A stretch of 12,557 bases of DNA from Bacteroidota bacterium (GTDB taxonomy: Bacteria > Bacteroidota > Ignavibacteria > SZUA-365), in assembly GCA_018224345.1 (NCBI GenBank), contig JAGTUW010000206.1, forward strand, positions 1-12,557, in the 5' to 3' direction. Every line of letters starts with the position of its first letter. Positions within the stretch are counted from its first letter, which is position 1. Shown here piece after piece: positions 6,975-12,557 of the stretch. The notes beneath the pieces are model-generated. The model saw only the letters and a list, made by a program, of their open reading frames with translations. It did not search any database and was not told where the DNA came from. The translations under genes were made by a program, and so were the position numbers.

Positions 6975-8333
6975 TTATGCGGGACGCTTCAGGCCGTATT
7001 TCTCGATCTTGTTGTACAGTGTCACACGATCGATCCCCAGCTGTTCCGCTGTACGGGAAATATTCCAGTTATTGTCCGACAGCATATGCCTGATGTGATC
7101 CTTCTCGACCTCCGCGAGGGAGGAGGAGCGGGGACCTGCGGTTTCGCGCCCTACCTGGACGGGGAGATCCTCTGGTTTTATCACATCACCTTTGTTGATT
7201 ACCACTGCACGTTCAAGCGCGTTTTCGAGTTCGCGGACATTCCCGGGCCAGTCGTGCGTCAACAGTACATCCATGGCCTCCGTACTGATCTCCGGTTCGA
7301 CTTTGGTCATGGCCGTCGCATGCCGCTCGACGAAGTAGCGTGCCAGCAGCGGGATATCGGGACGTCGCTCGCGCAGCGGGGGAATGGTGATGGTAAAGAC
7401 ATTGATGCGGTAATAGAGATCTTCGCGAAAACGCCCCGCTTTGACTTCATCTTCCAGATTCACGTTCGTGGCGCAGATCAGACGGAAGTCCACCTTCACC
7501 GTTCGTTCCCCGCCGATGCGATGGAACTCACGGTCCTCGAGCACGCGCAAAAGGTCCACTTGGGATTTCAGACTCAGTGTCCCGATTTCATCGAGAAAAA
7601 TCGTGCCTCCCTGCGACATTTCGAATTTCCCTTTGCGGCGATACTGCGCTCCGGTGAAGGCGCCTTTTTCGTGACCGAAGAGTTCGCTTTCAAGCAGGGA
7701 CTCGGGAATGGCGCCGCAGTTGACGGGAATAAGAGGGAAGTAGCGTCGACGGCTGTTCATATGGATAGCCCGGGCGATGAGTTCCTTGCCTGTACCGCTT
7801 TCACCGAGAATGAGGGCGGAGGAATCCGTGGGCGCGACGTTCCTGACCATCTCGAGTACTTTCTGCATCTCCGCGCTTTCCCCGATGATGTCATCGACAA
7901 ACTGCAGTTGATCGATACTGTCGCGCAGGGCACGGTTTTCACGTTGAAGACGGATTTTTTCCACGGCATTGCGGACGAGATGCGAGAGTTCATCTGGATC
8001 GACCGGCTTGGTGGTGTAATCAAAGGCGCCGGCTTTCAATGCACGCACGGCGGTATCGACAGTGGCAAACGCCGTGATAATGATGATGATGACTTCGGTG
8101 TTGAATTCCCGAATCCTGTCCTGCAACGCGAGACCGTCCATCCCCGGCATCTTGATGTCGAGGAGAATGATGTCCACAGTGTGATTCTGCATGTGCTGCA
8201 GGGCCTCTGCGGCGTTCTGTGCGGTAAGGATGACGTAGCCGTCATCTTCGAACCATGCGGCCAGGGATTCCCGAACGCTGGGTTCGTCATCGACGATCAT
8301 GATGGTGATCTCGGAAGGATTGAATGCGCTCAT
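6975..8333 (-). CDS. NtrC-family sigma-54-dependent response regulator
   Basis: A 452-residue activator with the classic REC / AAA+ / Fis-type HTH layout. The receiver (about 9-125) has Asp15/Asp16, phospho-acceptor Asp59 in LLDIKMPGMDG, Thr87 and Lys109. The AAA+ domain (about 147-385) has Walker A GESGTGKE at 177-184, the sigma-54-contacting loop GAFTGA at 224-229, Walker B TIFLDEIG at 244-251 and the FREDLYYR arginine region at 302-309. The C-terminal HTH (about 420-448, ISRTAEQLGIDRVTLYNKI) recognises enhancer DNA. All functional residues are intact. The ATG overlaps the kinase stop as ATGA, with AGGAG just upstream, so kinase and regulator are translationally coupled and form a cognate pair. 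I saw no convincing -24/-12 sigma-54 promoter in the window, so its targets may lie elsewhere. Confidence 0.97.
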   Translation of the reverse strand: MSAFNPSEITIMIVDDEPSVRESLAAWFEDDGYVILTAQNAAEALQHMQNHTVDIILLDIKMPGMDGLALQDRIREFNTEVIIIIITAFATVDTAVRALKAGAFDYTTKPVDPDELSHLVRNAVEKIRLQRENRALRDSIDQLQFVDDIIGESAEMQKVLEMVRNVAPTDSSALILGESGTGKELIARAIHMNSRRRYFPLIPVNCGAIPESLLESELFGHEKGAFTGAQYRRKGKFEMSQGGTIFLDEIGTLSLKSQVDLLRVLEDREFHRIGGERTVKVDFRLICATNVNLEDEVKAGRFREDLYYRINVFTITIPPLRERRPDIPLLARYFVERHATAMTKVEPEISTEAMDVLLTHDWPGNVRELENALERAVVINKGDVIKPEDLPVQVGRETAGPRSSSLAEVEKDHIRHMLSDNNWNISRTAEQLGIDRVTLYNKIEKYGLKRPA

Positions 8334-9937
8334 GCCTGCTCCTGTCCTTGTTCTGACGGACCTTGTATGGGGATGGTGATGATGAAGGTCGAACCCTTGC
8401 CGGGCTCGCTGTCGACGTTGATGCGTCCCCCGTGCCTCTGAATGATACCGTAGGCGACGGACAGACCCAACCCCGTGCCGTGTCCTTCTTCCTTGGTCGT
8501 GAAAAACGGTTCGAAAATGTTGCGCTGATCTTCGCTGGATATCCCGACTCGGTTATCCGATATGCGAATGATGGCGTTGCCGTCATCGCGGGCGAGGGAG
8601 ACAGAGAGGCGGCCGCCGTCGGGCATGGCCTCTATGGCGTTCATGATTATCGCCAGCGCAGTCTGCTGTATCTGATTGCTGTCGCAGGTGGCGAGGACCG
8701 TTTCGGACGGGACATGCACCTCGAGACTGATTTCGAAAAGAGAGATTTTATGTTGGACCAGCTTGATGGTTTTTTCTATGACTTCGTTGAGATCCGCCTG
8801 CCGGTATTCCCCTTCGCGCCCACGGGCGAAGAAGAGCAGATTCTTTACGATATCGCCGCAGCGACGGGCTTCATCGGCGATCAATTGGGCGTCCTTGCGC
8901 ATCGCATTGCATTTCCCCTCGTCGAGCGCGCGGGCGGCGAGACGTTTGTCAATCAGCCGGGCGTAAGTGAGAATGCCGGCGAGGGGGTTGTTGAGTTCAT
9001 GCGCGATGACAGAACTCAATTTTCCGAGCGAGGCCATTTTCTCCATGTGCAGAATCTGTGCCTGTACTTTATTGAGCTCGTCGGTTTTGAGAGCGACCTT
9101 TTCTTCGAGAGTATTGGACCACTCGACGAGTTCTCCCTTGGCGCGCTCGAGTTCCTGCGCCATACGGTTGAAGGACTTGACCAGGACGCCGAGCTCGTCC
9201 TTGCGGCGCAATGGTATGGTATGATTCAGCTCGCCGGTGGCGATTCTGTGCGTTCCGTCGATGACGGATTGTACTGGTTTATGGACAAAGAAGAAGACGA
9301 AGACGATAGTTCCGGCGGCGAGGACGAGGAAGGTCAGCGCGGAGGAAGCCAGAACGAAGGCGCGGACATCCTCTGCATGCACGTCGATACTGTCGAGCGA
9401 CATCTGCACATCGAGCACGCCGAGCACGGTCTGTTCGGGAGGGTGGGCGTGGCAGGGGGCATCGTAGCAGGAAGGGGAGTTGTGTATCGGTGTGATCAGG
9501 CCGAGCACGCGATGTCCTTCGGGAGCCATGAACACCCGCATGAATTCCTTGCTGCTGGTCTGCGTGAAATCCTCACTGCCGAGGTGACAGGGGGCGCAGG
9601 CGATATCCTTTGTGTTGACGACGCGGTCTACATGCGTAGGATCTGAGGAGTAGGCGATACGCCCGTTCTTGTCATAGAGACTGATCAGTTCCATGCCGGA
9701 GGCGGAGCCGATATCGATCATGGTCTGGCGGATAACTTCGGGGTGGTTGTCCTGCATTCCCTGATTGAGTGCGACTTTTGCAAAGGCGCTGGCTCGTTCG
9801 GCGCAGAGGTGGATGGTATGCTCGAGGAAAGAACTCTGCGCTTCCACGTGGAAATAAATTGTCCCTGCCGTCATGACGAGCAGCGCGATAAATATCAACG
9901 AAATGAGTTTGAAACTGAGGGTGTGATACAGGCGCAT
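8330..9937 (-). CDS. Membrane sensor histidine kinase with periplasmic c-type haem motifs (HAMP-HisKA-HATPase)
   Basis: A 535-residue kinase, cognate to the overlapping NtrC-type regulator. I chose the Met encoded at 9937 because AGGAG lies 9 nt upstream; a Met 19 codons earlier lacks such a site and adds a polar stretch. Transmembrane helix 1 spans about 10-29 and helix 2 about 193-218. The domain between them is periplasmic and contains CAPCH (Cys114-His118) and CYDAPCH (Cys157-His163). These are CxxCH and CX4CH motifs, the latter known from cytochrome c3-type haem sites. Covalent haem is therefore likely, suggesting sensing of redox state or of a gas. HAMP and coiled coil (about 219-300) lead to His313 (AHELNNPLAG), N-box Asn433 and G2 box GTGLGLS (about 487-493). 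The G1 box reads DNRVGI where DxGxGI is normal (see findings). Confidence 0.93.
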   Translation of the reverse strand: MRLYHTLSFKLISLIFIALLVMTAGTIYFHVEAQSSFLEHTIHLCAERASAFAKVALNQGMQDNHPEVIRQTMIDIGSASGMELISLYDKNGRIAYSSDPTHVDRVVNTKDIACAPCHLGSEDFTQTSSKEFMRVFMAPEGHRVLGLITPIHNSPSCYDAPCHAHPPEQTVLGVLDVQMSLDSIDVHAEDVRAFVLASSALTFLVLAAGTIVFVFFFVHKPVQSVIDGTHRIATGELNHTIPLRRKDELGVLVKSFNRMAQELERAKGELVEWSNTLEEKVALKTDELNKVQAQILHMEKMASLGKLSSVIAHELNNPLAGILTYARLIDKRLAARALDEGKCNAMRKDAQLIADEARRCGDIVKNLLFFARGREGEYRQADLNEVIEKTIKLVQHKISLFEISLEVHVPSETVLATCDSNQIQQTALAIIMNAIEAMPDGGRLSVSLARDDGNAIIRISDNRVGISSEDQRNIFEPFFTTKEEGHGTGLGLSVAYGIIQRHGGRINVDSEPGKGSTFIITIPIQGPSEQGQEQA

Positions 9938-9946
9938 AATCCGCTT

Positions 9947-9951
9947 CTCCT
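9947..9951 (-). promoter_or_regulatory. Ribosome-binding site fixing the kinase start at 9937
   Basis: On the coding strand AGGAG lies 9 nt before ATG 9937-9935 (AGGAGAAGCGGATTATG). It supports the internal Met over the longer reading frame that begins at 9994. Confidence 0.7.
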
Positions 9952-9965
9952 GAGGTGCTTGAGAC

Positions 9966-9994
9966 AATCTAATGATAAGCGCACTATTTGACAA
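9966..9994 (-). promoter_or_regulatory. Candidate sigma-70-like promoter for the kinase/regulator/protease operon
   Basis: On the - strand TTGTCA (9994-9989; five of six bases match TTGACA) is followed by a 17-nt spacer and TAGATT (9971-9966; four of six match TATAAT). It sits about 30 nt upstream of the start codon at 9937 and between the long inverted repeat and the operon. The -10 lies close to the ribosome-binding site, giving a short leader of about 20 nt. Confidence 0.35.
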
Positions 9995-10060
9995 GATTCA
10001 GGACCTTTGTCTCCTGCTTCCTTTGCCCGATACCCTGTCAGCGATACAGTTTCCGGGGCA

Positions 10061-10108
10061 GGTCTACACGAAAGAATGCGACGTATGCCGCATTCTTTCG
10101 TGTAGACC
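10061..10108. repeat. Perfect 20-bp inverted repeat with 8-nt loop
   Basis: The arms are GGTCTACACGAAAGAATGCG (10061-10080) and its exact reverse complement (10089-10108), around the loop ACGTATGC. It begins 16 nt after the stop of the GcvH-like gene (10125) and lies upstream of the kinase operon. Neither strand has a T tract after the stem, so a textbook intrinsic terminator is excluded. It could still end or stabilise the upstream mRNA, act as a binding site for a dimeric regulator, or be a mobile palindromic repeat. The perfect 20-bp match is far beyond chance. Confidence 0.85.
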
Positions 10109-10124
10109 GCATTGTCAGTTGCTG

Positions 10125-10913
10125 TCAGTGGCCCGGACCACCGATGAAATGTTTCAGTATCCCCCAGTAGCGATCATCGCCGAACATGTCGGGGAGGGAT
10201 GCGACGGGTACACCTCCGTCGTTGAGACAGAGTCCGGCTTCGGGTAGGGCGAGGGCGCGCAGGATTCGGCCGGTAAGTTTGCGGCAATGGCGCTCGATCC
10301 GCTTGCGATGCGTGGCTGCGGGATAGACGCGAGCGGTGGCGATGGCGCCGACAGCCGGAGTCAGCGTCAGGAGGCTTCCGTCGCGGTATGGATTGCGACG
10401 GAGTTCTTTGACAGTTCGAAGATAGTCGTTTCCCCGACAGGTAACGACGCCGGAAACAGGTGCGGGAAGAGGAAGTGTCTTATTCCACGCGTAGACCCAT
10501 CCTAAGGCTTCCCCCTCCCGCAAAACTGTATTATGTGCGACGGTGATGAGTTGTGCATCCTCCGGAAGCATTGCCGCGGCGAATGCATCGAGTCCGATGC
10601 GCATCAGCCCCGACGGCAGCAGACGCACCCAGGCATGACGCGCCGAGTATCGGGCGTCCTTGCAGAGTGGTATCGAGCGCAGTGGGGAGAGCACGCGCTG
10701 TACATCTTCCGAGAGCTGCTCCCAGTCCGGAAATTGCATGGTTGTGACGGACAATGACGCACCGTTTTCAGAACACGCACTGACATCGTCGCGCAGCGCA
10801 GCGTCGAGAGGGCAGTGCTCGCAATCGAAATTGCGGTCACAGAGCTTGTTGTTCAGCACGCCGGCGCTGACCCATACGCAATGTTCGCTTGATGTATTTG
10901 AAGTGGTGTTCAT
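10125..10913 (-). CDS. GcvH-like (lipoyl-domain-type) protein with N-terminal Cys cluster
   Basis: A 262-residue soluble protein. Residues 11-41 carry four Cys (12, 25, 31, 34) in HCVWVSAGVLNNKLC and DCEHCPLDAALR, likely a metal site. A similar module precedes GcvH-like domains in anaerobic bacteria (from memory). Residues about 89-190 resemble the glycine cleavage H protein fold: YSARHAWVRLL, MRIGLDAFA, then APVSGVVTCRGNDYL, matching the H-protein hairpin before PVSGxV. In true H proteins the lipoyl-Lys lies 8 residues before the Pro of PVSG. Here the nearest Lys (Lys145) is 7 before it and the aligned residue is Asn144, so lipoylation is doubtful. A basic C-terminal extension (about 195-262) is unrecognised. 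The gene starts 44 nt after the HybB-like gene in the same direction, suggesting a role in that electron-transfer complex rather than glycine cleavage. The start has only a weak ribosome-binding site. Confidence 0.75.
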   Translation of the reverse strand: MNTTSNTSSEHCVWVSAGVLNNKLCDRNFDCEHCPLDAALRDDVSACSENGASLSVTTMQFPDWEQLSEDVQRVLSPLRSIPLCKDARYSARHAWVRLLPSGLMRIGLDAFAAAMLPEDAQLITVAHNTVLREGEALGWVYAWNKTLPLPAPVSGVVTCRGNDYLRTVKELRRNPYRDGSLLTLTPAVGAIATARVYPAATHRKRIERHCRKLTGRILRALALPEAGLCLNDGGVPVASLPDMFGDDRYWGILKHFIGGPGH

Positions 10914-10957
10914 AAACGCTTCGTCGTCAGAGTGCGTCGGGATGGTTGACTATGGAA

Positions 10958-12178
10958 TTATTGTTTGTGCAATTCGGATGCGGGTGTTGGATGTATCGCG
11001 GAGGATTCCTCTCTTCCGGCTTCTTCGATATCGATAAGTGTTTCCTCGTGCCCGTGCTCGTCAGGGAAGATCGGGAGATACTTCACAGCATATGCGAACA
11101 GCACGAAGCCCGCCGTGACGATGCCGATGGTGACAGCCAGTTCACCGATGCCCGGGAAATAGGACATGCCGAAATTCTCGGAGTAATATCCTTCGAGTGA
11201 GGTCAGTGCGACATTGAGGCGATTCGTCACAAAGCCCAGGACCACGCTGAAGGCGGCGAAGAACAGCCCCTGGCGGGAGCGTCCCCACTCCTTGATATTG
11301 AAGAGCAACACCGGAATTATGAGCATCAGTGCGATTTCCAGATACAGCATCAGGGTTTCGAAGCTGCCATCGAAGAGGAAGCCGAGGGCGTCGCGACGGA
11401 TCAGGTCGATACCGCGCATGGTGAAATACACGAGCAGAACACCGATCATGATGCGGCCCAGATCCCGCAGCAATGGGAGCTCGAGGGTTTTCTGGAAGGC
11501 GCGCGCACTCAGGTAGGATTCCACGATGGTCATGCCGAGTCCCACGATGACGGCGCTGATGAAGAAGAACACCGGCAGCATCGGGGAATACCAGTACGGA
11601 TGCATTTTCTGTGGAATGATCAGATACAGTGATCCGAGTGAGGATTGATGCAGCATTGAGAGCAGTACACCGATAATGATCAGGGGAATGGTGATACGCT
11701 TGATCCATTTCAGCGTTTTCTTCAGATGGAAACGCTCAAGCACGACGGGAGAGAATTCCAGTGCCAGAACGGTGGTGTACAGCATGACGCACATGGCGAC
11801 TTCAAACAGGACGGATTCCGGATTCTGATAGATCAGGGCATGCCAGATCGTCCAGGGCCGACCGAGATCGAACATCAGTCCGACGATCACGAGCAGGTAG
11901 CCGAGAAAGGCCGTCAGGATGGCCGGACGAACCACGGGTTTGAATCTCTTTATATTGAAGATGTGGACGATGCCAGCGAGGGTGAACCCACCCGCGGCCA
12001 GACCGACACCGGTAACGACGTCGAAACCGATCCAGAGGCCCCAGGGCGTGATGTCGCTGAGATTGGTCGAGGCACCGAGGCCCCAGCCGAAGCGGACGAT
12101 GGTCGCAACGAATGCTCCGAGGAGGAACACCGCTGCCGTCACTTTCCAGAATGTGATGCGTGGCATTGAGAAATTCAT
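10958..12178 (-). CDS. HybB/NrfD-family integral membrane subunit (quinone-interacting)
   Basis: A 406-residue polytopic membrane protein of the NrfD/PsrC superfamily, closest by eye to HybB of hydrogenase-2. HybB-like segments include PWGLWIGFDVVTGVGLAAGG (45-64), LFEVAMCVMLYTTVLALEFSP (124-144), MLHQSSLGSLY (175-185) and SYFPGIGELAVTIG (339-352). About ten hydrophobic helices are visible, and a charged tail follows from about 371. The family transfers electrons between quinone and a periplasmic iron-sulfur partner. The length is close to E. coli HybB. It starts right after the HybA-like gene: the upstream TGA (12191-12189) overlaps a strong GAGGAGG site (12190-12184), so translation is coupled. 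No hydrogenase, molybdoenzyme or cytochrome subunit lies in the window, so the donor or acceptor is unknown. I left the symbol blank because the family is shared by several complexes. Confidence 0.9.
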   Translation of the reverse strand: MNFSMPRITFWKVTAAVFLLGAFVATIVRFGWGLGASTNLSDITPWGLWIGFDVVTGVGLAAGGFTLAGIVHIFNIKRFKPVVRPAILTAFLGYLLVIVGLMFDLGRPWTIWHALIYQNPESVLFEVAMCVMLYTTVLALEFSPVVLERFHLKKTLKWIKRITIPLIIIGVLLSMLHQSSLGSLYLIIPQKMHPYWYSPMLPVFFFISAVIVGLGMTIVESYLSARAFQKTLELPLLRDLGRIMIGVLLVYFTMRGIDLIRRDALGFLFDGSFETLMLYLEIALMLIIPVLLFNIKEWGRSRQGLFFAAFSVVLGFVTNRLNVALTSLEGYYSENFGMSYFPGIGELAVTIGIVTAGFVLFAYAVKYLPIFPDEHGHEETLIDIEEAGREESSAIHPTPASELHKQ

Positions 12179-12183
12179 GGTAT

Positions 12184-12190
12184 CCTCCTC
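12184..12190 (-). promoter_or_regulatory. Strong ribosome-binding site overlapping the HybA-like stop codon
   Basis: On the coding strand TGAGGAGGATACCATG contains the stop of the HybA-like gene (TGA), the GAGGAGG site and the HybB-like start, with a gap of 5 nt before ATG. The arrangement indicates translational coupling of the two subunits. Confidence 0.75.
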
Positions 12191-12557
12191 AGGCGTTCTT
12201 TTGTGATTTATTGTTCTTTTGTCCCTTCACATACTTCCGGACGTCTTCACGTCGACTGGTAATCCAGTACACGGCGCCGAGAGCGACGCCTGCGGTTGCG
12301 ACGACATCAGGAATTTTTTCCAGTACCTGCCAGGTCAATCGTGGCAACGGCTCGGTATCGAGTTTGGTATGGAAGTTGAGTTTTTCGAAAGGAACGCTGG
12401 AGAGGAAGAAGACAGAGGTCCCACCGACTTCTTTATGTCCGTAGACTCTCTGTACGTATGTATCCGGGTTTTCACGGATGCGGCGGTAGGCCTCGGCGAG
12501 CAATCCCGCGTGATCGCCGAACATTGTTGCTTCGGTAGGACAGGCGACGCTACAGCC
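12189..12557 (-). CDS. HybA-like iron-sulfur protein, C-terminal part (5' end beyond window)
   Basis: Only the last 122 residues are in the window. The first visible residues, GCSVACPTEATMFGDH, include the CxxxCP end of a [4Fe-4S] cluster motif and the GATxFGD-like segment of ferredoxin-type subunits, so the Met at 12524 is internal and not a start. The remainder matches the C-terminal part of HybA: VYGHKEVGGTSVFFLSSVPF (fragment residues about 38-57), then one hydrophobic segment (about 82-100, IPDVVATAGVALGAVYWIT) as C-terminal membrane anchor and a basic tail. HybA-type proteins relay electrons between a catalytic subunit and the HybB-type membrane subunit, which is encoded immediately downstream. 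The upstream part of this operon, and with it the catalytic partner, is not visible. Confidence 0.88.
   Translation of the reverse strand, partial: GCSVACPTEATMFGDHAGLLAEAYRRIRENPDTYVQRVYGHKEVGGTSVFFLSSVPFEKLNFHTKLDTEPLPRLTWQVLEKIPDVVATAGVALGAVYWITSRREDVRKYVKGQKNNKSQKNA

Noticed and set aside
6903..8441. A 512-codon open frame on the + strand opposite the response regulator
   Set aside because: The opposite strand encodes a complete NtrC-type activator with every catalytic motif. The antisense frame has no recognisable domain and is a codon-bias shadow.
8363..9646. A 427-codon open frame on the + strand opposite the sensor kinase
   Set aside because: It is antisense to a kinase with H, N and G2 boxes and HAMP. 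It has no domain of its own.
10020..10060. Possible sigma-54 -24/-12 site upstream of the kinase operon (GGGCAAAGGAAGC on the - strand)
   Set aside because: The GG-to-GC spacing is one base short of the required 10 and the flanking consensus bases are missing.

Overview
The window looks like part of a chromosome from the FCB superphylum (Bacteroidota / Ignavibacteriota / Chlorobi-type lineage). The strongest evidence is a secreted protein with a type IX secretion C-terminal sorting domain. A Bacteroidota-style promoter (TTTG, about 20 nt, TAnnTTTn) and many signalling proteins agree with this. Respiratory genes and a sensor with c-type haem motifs point to an anaerobic or facultative electron-transport lifestyle. 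I cannot assign a genus.

Layout. (1) Bases 1-3538, + strand: the 3' part of a hybrid histidine kinase (HisKA-HATPase-REC), then a complete REC-PAS-PAS-PAS-HisKA-HATPase hybrid kinase. They are 8 nt apart and are followed by a strong intrinsic terminator at 3678-3723. (2) Bases 3834-4975: a small single-pass membrane protein with a Pro/Ala-rich tail (- strand) behind a Bacteroidota-like promoter and a structured leader; about 400 nt without a clear gene; then a 50-residue lipoprotein gene on the + strand. (3) Bases 5018-9937, - strand: a compact cluster transcribed right to left. It encodes a membrane sensor kinase with two haem-c attachment motifs, an NtrC-type sigma-54 activator (ATGA overlap), an archaemetzincin protease (7 nt gap), and, 51 nt further on, a type IX-secreted protein. 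(4) Bases 10061-10108: a perfect 20-bp inverted repeat separating this cluster from the next one. (5) Bases 10125-12557, - strand: a HybA-like iron-sulfur protein (5' part outside the window), a HybB/NrfD-like quinone-interacting membrane subunit, and an unusual Cys-rich GcvH-like protein.

How the genes may work together. HybA-like and HybB-like subunits usually connect a periplasmic redox enzyme to the quinone pool. The haem-motif kinase encoded just downstream has its sensory domain in the periplasm, so it could monitor the redox state or a small ligand there and drive sigma-54-dependent transcription through its NtrC partner. The archaemetzincin and the secreted protein lie downstream in the same direction and may belong to the same regulon. 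The most notable local points are the haem-kinase/NtrC/archaemetzincin arrangement, the kinase's altered ATP-binding G1 box, the degenerate lipoyl-type protein beside the HybAB pair, and the long palindrome between the two clusters.
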